A stretch of 64,000 nucleotides of DNA from JBMDXB01 sp048594885. GTDB lineage: Bacteria > Acidobacteriota > Vicinamibacteria > Vicinamibacterales > 2-12-FULL-66-21. The stretch covers positions 10,531 to 74,530 of the forward strand of contig JBMDXB010000116.1 in assembly GCA_048594885.1 (NCBI GenBank), given 5' to 3'. Made by a program: the position numbers and the translations under genes. Below, one piece after another: positions 42,828 through 52,013 of the stretch. Below the pieces are notes generated by a model that was not told where the DNA came from, searched no databases, and saw only the letters and a program-made list of their open reading frames with translations. The first letter of the stretch is position 1; each line of letters opens with the position of its first letter.

Positions 42828-44183
42828 TCAGCCCACCACCATCGCCAGCAGCAGCACCGCGGCGAGACCGGCGACGGAGATGATCGTCTCCATCACGGTC
42901 CACGTCGCCAGCGTCTGCGGCACCGTCATGTTGAAGTACTCCTTCACGAGCCAGAACCCGCCGTCGTTCACGTGCGAGGCGATCAGCGACCCGGCGCCGA
43001 TCGCCAGGACCATCAGCTCGCGGCTGACGCCCGGCATCGACGCCGCCATCGCGGACACGATCGTCGCGGCCGTGACACACGCGACCGTCGCCGAGCCGAC
43101 CGCCAGCCGCAGCACTGCGGCGATCGTCCATCCGAGCACGAGCGGCGCGATACGCATGCCTTCCATGCTCGTCGAGATCGCGCTCACGACCCCTGCGTTG
43201 ACCAACACGCGCCCGAAGCCGCCGCCCGCGCCGACGACGAGGAGAACGCTTGCGATGGGCGGCAGCGCCTCTTCGGCAAAGCGGAGCAGCCGCGCGCGAT
43301 CGAAGCCGCATCCCCGGCCGAAGGTGACGAAGGAGAGGAGCGTCGCCAGCACCATCGCGACCAATGGACTCCCGCTGAAGACGACGGCGTCGCGCCCCGT
43401 CCCGGCCGGCAGCAGCGTCTGCGCGAGCGCCGCCGCCAACATCAGCAGCGCCGGCATCAGGATCGTCGTCAGCGTGATGCCGAGCGAGGGCGCGCGAGTT
43501 GCCGCCGAGACGGCCGTCAACTGGTCGGCCATCGTCCCGGGTACGACGGCGAACCGTCGGCCGATGATGCGGCCGAACAGCGGGCCAGCGACGATCGAGA
43601 GCGGTACTGCGATGACGATCGCGTAGAGCAGCGTGCGTCCGGTATCCGCGCCGAGCCGCTCGATGGCGGCGAGTGGTCCGGGGTGCGGTGGCGTCAGGCC
43701 GTGCGCGACGGAGAGGCCGGCGACGACCGGGATGCCGAGGCCGAGCAGCGTGCCGCTGTTGCGGCGGACGGCGGTGAACAGGATCGGCGCGAGCAGCACG
43801 AGGCCGACCTGGAAGAAGACGGGCAGTCCGATGAGGAGCGCCGAAAGCATGAGCGCCCAGTCGAGCCGGCGTTCGCCCATCGCGCGCGTCAGCGCGTTGG
43901 CCACGACGGCGGCGCCGCCGGATTCGGCGAGCAGCTTGCCCATGACGGTGCCGAGCCCGACGACCATGGCGATGAAGCCGAGCGTGTCGCCGACACCGGA
44001 CTGGAAGGCGCGCGGAATCTCCGCCAGCGGCATCCCCGCCGCGACGCCGACGAACAGCGACGCCACGGCGAGTGCGAGAAACGCCGGCAGCCGCACCCAT
44101 GTCGACAGCAAGACGACGAGCAGGACGCCGATCGCGGCGATGACGAGCAGGGCGAATGCGCTCAACGCGAAGATCTCCTCCAC
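42828..44183 (-). CDS. GntP-family gluconate/organic acid permease
   Basis: A 451-residue membrane protein of the GntP/gluconate:H+ symporter family, with about 12-14 hydrophobic helices. Marker segments: VVGLGTVMGKLLAESGGA, LIGLPVFFQVGLVLLAP, GLTPPHPGPLAA, and VGAGGGFGRVLVNAGV. Imports gluconate or related acids by proton symport. First gene of the minus-strand set GntP-M19-TonB receptor, with stop and start adjacent to the dipeptidase. Confidence 0.93.
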   Translation of the reverse strand: MEEIFALSAFALLVIAAIGVLLVVLLSTWVRLPAFLALAVASLFVGVAAGMPLAEIPRAFQSGVGDTLGFIAMVVGLGTVMGKLLAESGGAAVVANALTRAMGERRLDWALMLSALLIGLPVFFQVGLVLLAPILFTAVRRNSGTLLGLGIPVVAGLSVAHGLTPPHPGPLAAIERLGADTGRTLLYAIVIAVPLSIVAGPLFGRIIGRRFAVVPGTMADQLTAVSAATRAPSLGITLTTILMPALLMLAAALAQTLLPAGTGRDAVVFSGSPLVAMVLATLLSFVTFGRGCGFDRARLLRFAEEALPPIASVLLVVGAGGGFGRVLVNAGVVSAISTSMEGMRIAPLVLGWTIAAVLRLAVGSATVACVTAATIVSAMAASMPGVSRELMVLAIGAGSLIASHVNDGGFWLVKEYFNMTVPQTLATWTVMETIISVAGLAAVLLLAMVVG

Positions 44184-44407
44184 CGGAAAACGCCGAGGCT
44201 GCCGAGATCGCCGAGGATCTCGACGACCTGGGGCAGTAGACGCGATCGGGCCGCGCTTCGCCGGCCGAAGGCCGCCGCCCGATCGCTACCGTCTTGGTGC
44301 TGCTACTTCGCGCGGTCTCTCCGCGCCCTCCGCGTCCTCTGCTCCCTCGGCGTTTCCCAGCGCGGCCGAAGGCCGCGCACCCTCTCGAACAGCAACCAAG
44401 CCGCAAT
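44184..44407. repeat. Gap with CTCCGCG/GGCCGAAGGCC repeats
   Basis: The 224-bp gap between GntP and the glycosyltransferase has CCGGCCGAAGGCCG and GCGGCCGAAGGCCGCG hairpins and degenerate CTCCGCGCC units. No gene seen. Confidence 0.65.
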
Positions 44408-45526
44408 CTATTCGCGATCCTGCGACTCCTGATGCGGCCGCTGTGCCACCCGTTGGTAGACCCGCAGCGTGTCCTGCACCATCCGCTCGGCGCTGAACCG
44501 CTCGCACACACGCGCGCGTCCCGCGTCGCCGAGCGTCTGACGCAGCGCCGCGTCCTCGAGCAGCCGCACGACGGCATCCGCCATCGCCTCGTGGTCGCGC
44601 GGCGGCACCAGCAGCCCCGTCTCGCCGTCGGCGACCACCTCGGAGATCCCCCCCGCCGTCGTGGCGACGATCGGTTTGCCGCACGCCATCGCGTCGAGCA
44701 GCGACGTGCCGAGACCTTCGGTGACGGAGCTCATGACGAAGATGTCGAATGCTTTGTGCACCGACAGCACGTCGGGCCGGAACCCGGCGAGCATGACGTG
44801 CTTCTCGAGGTGGTGCTCCGCGATCTGCCGCTCGAGCGCGCCGCGCAGCTCTCCCTCGCCGGCGATGATGAATCGCGCGTCGGGCACTCGCCGGACGACG
44901 AGCGCGGCGGCTTCGATCAGATGACGCTGGCCTTTGTGCGGCACCAGCGCGGCGACGTTGCCGACGATCGGCGCCTGGTGCGGCAGCCACAGCTCTTCGT
45001 GCAGCTTTGCCGGCCGCGCCGACCTAACACGCTCGAGATCGATGCCCTCGTGCACTGTGACGGTTCGCTCCTCCGGGATGCCGTCGGCGATGAGCATCTG
45101 GCGGATGGTCTCGGACGCGCAGATGAAGCAGTCAACCTGCCGGTACTTCCAGCGGGAGAGCGAGCTGCTTCGCAGGTGGAAGTCCACGCGGCGTGACGCG
45201 ACGAGCGGCGGCTTCGCCGGCTGTGTGCTCATCGAGAGAGCGATGGCGGCCATCGCGACGCCGTGTGGATCGTGCGCGTGAACGATGTCCGGTTTCAGCT
45301 CCTTGATCACCCGCGACAAACGCCAGGCGGCACCGAGATCCATCTCGGTCCGGGGTGCGATCGGCACCAGATCGAGGCCCTCTTTCGCCCGCTGCCGGAG
45401 CTCGCCCGCGGCGTGCGCGACGAGCACCGTCCGATGGCCGAGCGAGCGCAGGCCGAGCGCCGTCACCAGCACTTGGTTCTGCCCGCCGCGCCATGTGCGG
45501 GCGGTGTCGATGTGCAGGGAGAACAT
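44408..45526 (-). CDS. Glycosyltransferase family 4
   Basis: A 372-residue GT-B glycosyltransferase: N-terminal WRGGQNQVLVTALGLRSLGH, HAHDPHGVAMAA, NVAALVPHKGQRHLIEAA, then the EX7E motif region VMSSVTEGLGTSLLDAMACGKPIVAT. A cell-surface or lipopolysaccharide glycosylation step is likely. It lies after, and is probably co-transcribed with, the family 2 enzyme (13-bp gap). Confidence 0.92.
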   Translation of the reverse strand: MFSLHIDTARTWRGGQNQVLVTALGLRSLGHRTVLVAHAAGELRQRAKEGLDLVPIAPRTEMDLGAAWRLSRVIKELKPDIVHAHDPHGVAMAAIALSMSTQPAKPPLVASRRVDFHLRSSSLSRWKYRQVDCFICASETIRQMLIADGIPEERTVTVHEGIDLERVRSARPAKLHEELWLPHQAPIVGNVAALVPHKGQRHLIEAAALVVRRVPDARFIIAGEGELRGALERQIAEHHLEKHVMLAGFRPDVLSVHKAFDIFVMSSVTEGLGTSLLDAMACGKPIVATTAGGISEVVADGETGLLVPPRDHEAMADAVVRLLEDAALRQTLGDAGRARVCERFSAERMVQDTLRVYQRVAQRPHQESQDRE

Positions 45527-45530
45527 CAGA

Positions 45531-45632
45531 GGTCCCTGGTCACGGGTCCCTGGTCACGGGTCCGCTGGTCACGGGTCCGCTGCTCACGGGTCCCTGGTCA
45601 CGCGTCACGGGTCCCTGGTCCCTGGTCGCGAG
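45531..45632. repeat. GGTCCCTGGTCACG heptamer tandem repeat
   Basis: Alternating 7-mers GGTCCCT/GGTCACG and variants (GGTCCGCT). About 90 bp of it codes for the C-terminal tail of the family 2 glycosyltransferase and runs up to the next gene. Confidence 0.9.
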
Positions 45633-46370
45633 TCGATGCAGCTCGCGGAGCTTTGCGTATTTCAGAAAGACGTAATAGGAGTTGAGAATCGAGACCGTCA
45701 GGCCGGCGGTGCCGTCGCGGAAGCCGCGGCGGAGGATGTAGTTCCGCAGGAATGCAAAACGGGGATGGAAGAACAGGTGCAGCGCGCCGGCGCGGCGGCC
45801 CGCTGCGAGCCACTCCTCGGCCGCGAGCGTCGTGTATCGATCGATGGTCGCCAGGTGATGCGAGAGGTCCCGGTACGGGTAGTGCTGCAGCTCGTGGTGC
45901 ATGCGTCCGGCGACCCCGTGCAGATCGACGGACTCGTGAACGCGGCGTCCGTTCCAGCGGCCCGCGCGTCGGTCGTAGAGACGCAGTTGGTAGTCCGGAT
46001 ACCAGTCGGTGCTGCGGATCCAGCGGCCCAGATACCACGCCACCCGCGGGATGCGGTATCCCGAGACCTTCGGCCCACTCTCGAGCACCGTGCTGATCTC
46101 CGCGCCGAGCTCACGCGTGACGCGTTCGTCGGCGTCGATCGACAGGATCCAGTCGTTGCGCGCGAGCTCCGCGGCGTAGTTCTTCTGATCGCTGTAGCCC
46201 GCCCAGTCGCGCACCTCTACGCGCGTCGCGTGCCGCCGTGCAATCGCGACGGTGTCATCCGTGCTGTGCGAGTCGATGACGATGACCTCGTCGGCCCAGG
46301 AGACCGATTCGAGCGCGGCGGCGATGTTGGAGGCTTCGTTGCGGGTGATGACCGTAACGGTCAGCTTCAC
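45540..46370 (-). CDS. Glycosyltransferase family 2 with repeat-encoded tail
   Basis: A 276-residue GT-A enzyme of the WaaE/KdtX-like group. VTVITRNEASNI, ADEVIVIDSHSTDDT, the DXD-like WILSIDADERV, DWYPDYQLRLYDRR, HESVDLHG. Probably transfers a sugar in LPS core assembly. The last 28 residues (TRDQGPVTRDQG units) are encoded by a 7-bp tandem repeat and do not belong to the family. Start: ATG at 46370 is preceded by the G-rich repeat. Confidence 0.9.
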   Translation of the reverse strand: MKLTVTVITRNEASNIAAALESVSWADEVIVIDSHSTDDTVAIARRHATRVEVRDWAGYSDQKNYAAELARNDWILSIDADERVTRELGAEISTVLESGPKVSGYRIPRVAWYLGRWIRSTDWYPDYQLRLYDRRAGRWNGRRVHESVDLHGVAGRMHHELQHYPYRDLSHHLATIDRYTTLAAEEWLAAGRRAGALHLFFHPRFAFLRNYILRRGFRDGTAGLTVSILNSYYVFLKYAKLRELHRLATRDQGPVTRDQGPVSSGPVTSGPVTRDP

Positions 46371-46384
46371 GGGAGGGGAGTGTA

Positions 46385-46486
46385 TCAGGGGGCCGGGGGG
46401 CCAGGGGGCCGGGGGGCCGGGGGGCCGGGGGGCCAGGGGGCCGGCTCCCCGACTCTCCGGCTCCCCGGCCCCCCGACTCCCCGATT
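46385..46486. repeat. GGGGGCC tandem-inverted repeat
   Basis: CCGGGGGG octamers (about seven copies) followed by the inverse CTCCCCG/CCCCCCGA units, able to fold into a GC hairpin. Lies between the TolC-like gene and the family 2 glycosyltransferase. Confidence 0.93.
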
Positions 46487-48101
46487 AGAACGCGCCGCCG
46501 AGCGGGACGACCTGGACGGCCTCGAAGTTGACCAGCGCGCGGTTGTAGTCGATCACCGCCTGCACTTCCGACCGTTTCGCGATGGCGAGATCGCGCTGCA
46601 CCTGGAACACGCGGAACGTGTCGGACAGGCCGACCTCGAGCCGCTTCTGTTCCGCCTGCAGCCGCTGCTCCGCCAGCTCGCGCGCCTTCTTCGTGGACGC
46701 GACACGCTGCAGGCTCGTCGTCACCTGCCGGCCGGCGTCGCGCACCTGATTCGTGATCTGCATCTCGCTCTCACGCAGCGTCGTGAGCTGCTGCTGCCGC
46801 TGCAGGCGCGCGGAGGCGAGCGCCGCATCGGCCGCGCTCGTGCCGAGCGGATACCGGACGACGAACTGGAAGCTCCACGAACGGAAGTTGTTGCCGAACA
46901 CGTCGCGCAGCGCGTCGCCGAAGCTACGCTGCGTCCGACCCCTCTCGAGGAACGTCGAGTAGTCCCAATCGATCTGCGTGCCGCCGACGCCGACGACGCC
47001 GTAGTTGGCGAGGAGATTGACTTCGGGTAGCCGCTGGTTCTTCAGATAGTCGAGGCTGATGTCGGTGGAATCGACCCGCTTCTTCATCGTCGCGAGATCG
47101 GTCCGGTTCGCGAGCGCGTTCGCGACGGCTGCATCGACGTCGATATTGCGCGGCTCGAGCGTGGGCTGCTGCGCGGGCTCGATGCGGGTCGTCCAGAACT
47201 CCGGCTGCTTCGGGTTCATGATGAGCGCGCGCAGCGCATCCTCGGCGCTGCGGATGGTCGCTTCAGCCGTGATGACGCTTTCCTCGACGCGCGCGACCTC
47301 CGCTTCTGCTTCCAGGATGTCGATCGGCGCCATCACGCCGACCTCCACCTTGCGCTTGTTGTTGCGCAACTGCTCGTTGGCGAGATCCAGCGACTGCTTG
47401 GCGACGTCGAGGCCGGAAATGGCGCCGACGAGCGAGTAGTAGGCGTTGCGCACGCCGCGGGAGATTTGGGTGACGCGCTGCCGCAGCTCGATGTCGGCGA
47501 TCTGCTCGGAGTTGCGGCTCTGAAGGAGCTGCTGGCGAAACGAGTCGATCCTGAAATTCCGTAGCAGCGGCTGGCTGTAGGAGGCGTCGAGGCTGGCGCC
47601 CAGATTGGGGTTGAACGCCGCGAAACCGCTCGTCGTCGAGCGCGTGCCGAGGAATGACAGCGAGTACTGGCCGCCGCCCCAGGGAACGTTCTGGCCGACG
47701 CCGACGTTGCTGCGGGTCGATCCGCTGCTGATGACGGCCTCGGTGCCCGCCAGGAAGTCGCTCGGCGGCCGCGCGCTGCTGCTCCGCGTCGTCGTCGAGA
47801 AGAGCTGCGGAGCGTAGGCGGAGCGCGCCTGCGCGACGCCGAGCGTGGCAATCTGCGGCCCCAGGCGCTCGGCCTCGAGTCCAAGATTGTTCTGAACCGC
47901 CATCTTGACGGCGTCCTCCACGCTGACCGACAGCGCCGGTCCGCTGGCTTGGGCGGGCGGCTGCGCGACGGTCGCCGGCGGCTGGCTCGCGGCCTGCTGT
48001 TCAGAAGCGGACACCTCGCGCCCGGATGCGAACACGCCCGCCACGAGTGCGAACGCGGCCACAGGCACGAAACACGCGGATATTTGCTGCTTGAAACGCA
48101 T
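46485..48101 (-). CDS. TolC-like outer-membrane efflux protein
   Basis: A 538-residue TolC-family protein (OEP fold). From ATG 48101 it has a signal peptide (ISACFVPVAAFALVAGVFASG), then SVSVEDAVKMAVQNNLGLEAE, the long alpha-helical coiled-coil repeats with YAPQLF and NPNLGASLDASYSQPLL, and C-terminal VGLSDTFRVFQVQRDLAIAK. No adjacent RND or ABC exporter; it may serve one elsewhere. A second in-frame start upstream is rejected (no signal peptide fit and long non-family extension). Confidence 0.88.
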   Translation of the reverse strand: MRFKQQISACFVPVAAFALVAGVFASGREVSASEQQAASQPPATVAQPPAQASGPALSVSVEDAVKMAVQNNLGLEAERLGPQIATLGVAQARSAYAPQLFSTTTRSSSARPPSDFLAGTEAVISSGSTRSNVGVGQNVPWGGGQYSLSFLGTRSTTSGFAAFNPNLGASLDASYSQPLLRNFRIDSFRQQLLQSRNSEQIADIELRQRVTQISRGVRNAYYSLVGAISGLDVAKQSLDLANEQLRNNKRKVEVGVMAPIDILEAEAEVARVEESVITAEATIRSAEDALRALIMNPKQPEFWTTRIEPAQQPTLEPRNIDVDAAVANALANRTDLATMKKRVDSTDISLDYLKNQRLPEVNLLANYGVVGVGGTQIDWDYSTFLERGRTQRSFGDALRDVFGNNFRSWSFQFVVRYPLGTSAADAALASARLQRQQQLTTLRESEMQITNQVRDAGRQVTTSLQRVASTKKARELAEQRLQAEQKRLEVGLSDTFRVFQVQRDLAIAKRSEVQAVIDYNRALVNFEAVQVVPLGGAF

Positions 48102-48228
48102 TGCACCAATCTCCAGGGTCAGTAAGTAGAAGCGTGCGGGACTTCCAGATAGCAAGAAGTCTGACCGTCCAGATAGTGGACGCACCGGCCGGGAGCCGAG
48201 TTTCCTCAAATGTATACTTTCAAGCCAT

Positions 48229-50598
48229 ATGCGCCGATTTACCGTCGCTGTGTCGATAGCTCTACTGGCAGCGCCATCTGCCATTTCCATATCCGCCCAG
48301 AAAGCGGCGTCCGCCAGGTTCGAACTCACCGTTGACAGCATCATGCGGGGTCCTGACCTGGTCGGATGGCCCCCGTCCGCCTTGCGCTGGTCCGCCGACT
48401 CCAGGCACCTCTATTTCGACTGGCGGAAACCCGGCGAGGATGAGGAATCCACCTACGTCGTCGTGCGGGAGGGCGGCGAGCCGCGGAGACTCTCCGAGGA
48501 GGAGGCGAAGAACGCGCCGCCCGCGGCGGGACGCTGGGACAAGGCGCGCAAGCGCGCGCTGTTCACCGACGGCGGGGATGTCGTGCTGTTCGACTCGACG
48601 ACCGGACGCCGGCGGTACATCACGCGGACGACCGGACCAGAGTCGAGCCCGCGCTGGGCGCGGCAGGACACGCACGTCACGTTCGTTCGCGATGGCAATC
48701 TCTTCATCGTGCCGCTCGCTGGCGACAGCGCGGCGCTCATAGCGCAGTTGACCGACGTCGGGCCGAAGAAGAACGAGCCGAAGCTCACCGACAGCCAGAA
48801 GGTCCTCCGCGACGAACAGGAGAAGCTGATCGGCTACATCCGCGACCAGAAGGAGAAGAAGACGAAGGCCGAGGAGAAGGCGAAGAAAGACAAGCTGCCG
48901 GCGTTCGAGCTGCAGGATCGCCAGGCGGCGATCGACCTGATGCTGTCGCCCGATGACACGCACGTTTTCATCCTTGTTTCCGAGCGGGCCTCAGGCGCGA
49001 AGACCACGATCGTGCCGAATTACGTGACGGAGAGCGCCTATACGGAGGACATCCCGGCGAGAACGAACGTCGGCGACGCGCAGGATCGGCGGCTGCTCGC
49101 CGTCTTGAATCTGAAGACGGCGAAAGCTGTCTGGGCCGGGAAGTCCGAGATGTCCGAGAAGTCCGAGAAGTCCGAGAGGTCCGAGAAGTCCGAGTTGCGT
49201 TGGAGCATGCCGGTCGTTTCGGAAGACGGCAAGTACGTCGTCGCAAGTGCGCGCTCGACGGACAACAAAGAACGCTGGCACATGACGCTCGATCCCGAGT
49301 CGGGCAGCACGAACGTCATCGACACGCTGCGCGACGAAGCCTGGGTGCGCGAAGCGTCAGGGGTGGAGTTCCTGCCCGACAACCGCAGGATCTGGTTCCT
49401 CTCCGAGCGTGACGGCTGGATGCACCTCTACACGCTGGACGTATCGGGGGGAGGCGGCCAGGCGAAGCAGCTGACCTCAGGAAAGTGGGAGATCTCGTCC
49501 GCGGAGCTCGCGCCGGATCGGAAGAAGTTCTACTTCACGAGCACGGAGGTCCATCCCGGCGAGCGCCACCTGTATGCAGTTCCGATCGACGGCGGCGAGC
49601 GGACGAAGATCACGTCGATGACGGGCTCGAACGACGCGCAGGTCTCGCCGGACGAGTCGACACTGGGGCTGGTCCACTCCTACAGCAACAAGCCGCCGGA
49701 AGTGTACCTGATGCCGAATACGCCCGGCGCCCAGGCGAAGCAGGTGACGACGACGCCGACGGAGGAGTGGCGGTCGTTCAAGTGGGTTGATCCGAAGGTG
49801 ATCACGTTCAAGGCGCGCGACGGCGTAGACATCTACGCCCGGCTGTTCACGCCGGAGATGGCCGGTGTCATCTACGATCGGCTCCCGAATACGAAGCGGC
49901 CCGCGGTCGTCTTCGTGCACGGCGCCGGGTATCTGCAGAACGCGCACAAGTACTGGTCGACCTACTACCGCGAGTACATGTTCCACAACCTGCTGGCGCG
50001 CCGCGGGTTCGTCGTGCTCGACGTCGATTACCGGGCCAGCGCCGGGTACGGACGCGACTGGCGCACCGCGATCTACCGACACATGGGCGGCAAGGATCTC
50101 GAGGACATCGTCGACGGAGCGAAGTACCTCGTCGATCGGCAGCAGGTCGACGCGAAGCGTATCGGCGTCTACGGCGGCAGCTACGGCGGGTTCATCACGC
50201 TGATGGCGATGTTCACGACGCCGGACGTGTTTGCCGCAGGCGCGGCGCTTCGTCCCGTGACGGACTGGGCGCACTACAATCACGGCTACACGGCGAATAT
50301 CCTCAACATCCCGCACAAGGACGGCGAGGCGTACCGCAAGAGCTCGCCGATCTACTTCGCCGAAGGGTTGAAAGGCGCGCTGCTCATCTGCCACGGCATG
50401 GTCGATACCAACGTGCACTTCCAGGATTCTGTCAGGCTCGCGCAGCGGCTGATCGAGTTGCGCAAGGAGAACTGGGAACTGGCCATGTACCCAGTCGAGA
50501 ACCATGGGTTCACCGAGGAGACGAGCTGGGCCGACGAGTACAGGCGGATCCTGAAGCTCTTCGAGGTCAACCTGCGGGCGAAGAACGGGAAGACATAG
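48229..50598 (+). CDS. Secreted prolyl oligopeptidase-family S9 peptidase
   Basis: A 789-residue dipeptidyl-peptidase IV/acylaminoacyl-like serine peptidase with a signal peptide (AVSIALLAAPSAISISAQ), an N-terminal beta-propeller (repeats such as HVTFVRDGNLFIVPLAG) and a C-terminal hydrolase domain. The triad: Ser651 in GGSYGG, Asp726 in GMVDTNVHF, His759 in ENHGF. A tandem SEKSEK-like segment of about 18 residues near residue 305-322 interrupts the propeller and is encoded by a 9-bp repeat, but the frame stays open. Overlaps pyrE by one base. Confidence 0.92.
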   Translation: MRRFTVAVSIALLAAPSAISISAQKAASARFELTVDSIMRGPDLVGWPPSALRWSADSRHLYFDWRKPGEDEESTYVVVREGGEPRRLSEEEAKNAPPAAGRWDKARKRALFTDGGDVVLFDSTTGRRRYITRTTGPESSPRWARQDTHVTFVRDGNLFIVPLAGDSAALIAQLTDVGPKKNEPKLTDSQKVLRDEQEKLIGYIRDQKEKKTKAEEKAKKDKLPAFELQDRQAAIDLMLSPDDTHVFILVSERASGAKTTIVPNYVTESAYTEDIPARTNVGDAQDRRLLAVLNLKTAKAVWAGKSEMSEKSEKSERSEKSELRWSMPVVSEDGKYVVASARSTDNKERWHMTLDPESGSTNVIDTLRDEAWVREASGVEFLPDNRRIWFLSERDGWMHLYTLDVSGGGGQAKQLTSGKWEISSAELAPDRKKFYFTSTEVHPGERHLYAVPIDGGERTKITSMTGSNDAQVSPDESTLGLVHSYSNKPPEVYLMPNTPGAQAKQVTTTPTEEWRSFKWVDPKVITFKARDGVDIYARLFTPEMAGVIYDRLPNTKRPAVVFVHGAGYLQNAHKYWSTYYREYMFHNLLARRGFVVLDVDYRASAGYGRDWRTAIYRHMGGKDLEDIVDGAKYLVDRQQVDAKRIGVYGGSYGGFITLMAMFTTPDVFAAGAALRPVTDWAHYNHGYTANILNIPHKDGEAYRKSSPIYFAEGLKGALLICHGMVDTNVHFQDSVRLAQRLIELRKENWELAMYPVENHGFTEETSWADEYRRILKLFEVNLRAKNGKT
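49139..49197. repeat. In-frame GTCCGAGAA 9-bp tandem repeat
   Basis: Six near-perfect 9-bp units (GTCCGAGAA/GTCCGAGAT) coding for SEMSEKSEKSERSEKSE in the S9 peptidase. Confidence 0.95.
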
Positions 50599-51167
50599 TG
50601 GATTCGGCGACGGTTCTCGATCTGTTCCGCAAGTCTGGCGCCCTGCTCGAAGGGCATTTCCGGCTGTCCTCGGGCCTGCACAGCGGCAGCTACCTGCAGA
50701 GCGCGCTCGTCCTGCAGCATCCGGAGATGGCGTCGCAACTGGGCGAGGCGCTGGCCGCGCGCACCCGGCATCTGCAGCCGACCGCCGTCATCTCGCCCGC
50801 GCTCGGCGGCATCGTCATCGGGCAGGAGGTCGCACGTGCGCTGGGCGTGCGCGCGATCTTCGCCGAGCGTCAGGACGGGACGCTGACACTGCGCCGCGGC
50901 TTCACGCTCTCGCCGCAGGACCGCGTGCTCGTCGTCGAGGACGTCATCACGACCGGCGGCTCGACGCGCGAGACGATCGCCGTGGCGCGTAATCTCGGAG
51001 CGCAGGTGCTCGGCGCTGCGGCCATCGTCGATCGCGGTGGCGACCCGGCCCGCGTGTACGTCCCGATGCAGACGCTGGTCAAGCTCGACGTGCCGGTCTA
51101 TCTGCCCGAGAGTTGTCCGCTGTGCGCGAAGGACATTCCGGTCGTGAAGCCGGGCTCGCGGGCTTAG
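50598..51167 (+). CDS. pyrE: Orotate phosphoribosyltransferase
   Basis: Converts orotate to OMP. The 189-residue protein is of the Thermus/Bacteroidetes type: FRLSSGLHSGSYLQSALVLQHP, ISPALGGIVIGQEVAR, and the PRPP loop VLVVEDVITTGGSTRETI. It has the normal full length and no inserts, so it is the better candidate for the essential OPRT than the gene at 36.7 kb. The GTG start overlaps the peptidase stop (TAGTG). Confidence 0.95.
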   Translation: MDSATVLDLFRKSGALLEGHFRLSSGLHSGSYLQSALVLQHPEMASQLGEALAARTRHLQPTAVISPALGGIVIGQEVARALGVRAIFAERQDGTLTLRRGFTLSPQDRVLVVEDVITTGGSTRETIAVARNLGAQVLGAAAIVDRGGDPARVYVPMQTLVKLDVPVYLPESCPLCAKDIPVVKPGSRA

Positions 51168-51226
51168 CGACCAGCGATCAGCGATCAGCGATCGGCGATC
51201 AGCGATCGGCGATCAGCGATCGGCGG
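51168..51226. repeat. Heptamer tandem repeat GCGATCA/GCGATCG
   Basis: About eight 7-bp units directly before the truA start; only direct copies. Confidence 0.93.
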
Positions 51227-51229
51227 CAC

Positions 51230-51976
51230 ATGCGCAATCTCAAGCTGACGCTCGCGTATGACGGCACCGAGTTCGTCGGCTGGCAGCGGCAGGCTGCCGG
51301 CGTCTCGATTCAGGGACTTCTCGAAGACGCGCTGAAGCCGTTCGAAGGGGAGCCGGTGACCGTCCACGGCGCCGGCCGCACCGACGCGGGTGTCCACGCG
51401 CTCGCGCAGGTGGCGAACGTCCGGCTGACCGCGACCATCGAACCTGCGGCGCTCGCGCGCGCGATGAACGCGGTACTGCCGGCGGCCGTCCGCGTCCTCG
51501 ACGTCGAGGCCGCGCCGGACGATTTCCACGCGCGCTTCAGCGCGACCGGCAAGACCTACGAGTACCGCATCGTCAACGCGCCGTTCGTCTCACCGTTCCT
51601 GTATCGCTACGTCTGGCACATCGGCCCGCGGCTGGACGTCGCGGTGATGCGCGCGGCGGGGGAGGCGCTGCAAGGCCGGCACGACTTCAGCGCGTTCCAG
51701 GGCGCCGGCTCGGAGGTGCACACCTCGGAGCGCACCGTCCATCGCATCGAGTGGGACGGCGACAGCGCGCCCGACCGGCCGCTCGTCTTCCGAATCACCG
51801 GCGACGGCTTTCTCCGCCACATGGTGCGGAACATCGTCGGCACTCTCGTCGAGGTGGGGCTGGGACGATGGCCGGCGGCATCCGTCGCGGAGATTCTCGC
51901 CTCGGGCGACCGTTCCCGGGCAGGCGCGACGGCGCCTCCGCACGGGCTGTTTCTGGTGGCCGTGATGTATCCTTAG
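51230..51976 (+). CDS. truA: tRNA pseudouridine synthase A
   Basis: Isomerises uridines 38-40 in tRNA anticodon stems. 248 residues; begins MRNLKLTLAYDGTEFVGWQRQ and has the catalytic Asp52 in GRTDAGVHA, then KTYEYRIVN, HDFSAF and FLRHMVRNIVGTLVEVG. The ATG at 51230 is chosen because an in-frame upstream extension would only encode the heptamer repeat. Confidence 0.97.
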   Translation: MRNLKLTLAYDGTEFVGWQRQAAGVSIQGLLEDALKPFEGEPVTVHGAGRTDAGVHALAQVANVRLTATIEPAALARAMNAVLPAAVRVLDVEAAPDDFHARFSATGKTYEYRIVNAPFVSPFLYRYVWHIGPRLDVAVMRAAGEALQGRHDFSAFQGAGSEVHTSERTVHRIEWDGDSAPDRPLVFRITGDGFLRHMVRNIVGTLVEVGLGRWPAASVAEILASGDRSRAGATAPPHGLFLVAVMYP

Positions 51977-52000
51977 CCTTTACCCTTATCCTTACCCTTT
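51975..52000. repeat. CCTTTACCCTTATCC short tandem repeat
   Basis: CCTTTA, CCCTTAT, CCTTAC, CCCTTT units in the gap before uppS; short example of the same class. Confidence 0.7.
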
Positions 52001-52013
52001 GTCAGCGTCAGTA

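Noticed and set aside
45285..47030. Plus-strand open frame of 581 codons
   Set aside because: Antisense to two glycosyltransferases and a TolC-like gene.
46485..48344. Longer TolC-like start
   Set aside because: Adds 81 residues lacking family similarity and overlaps the promoter region of the divergent peptidase; the ATG at 48101 gives a proper signal peptide.
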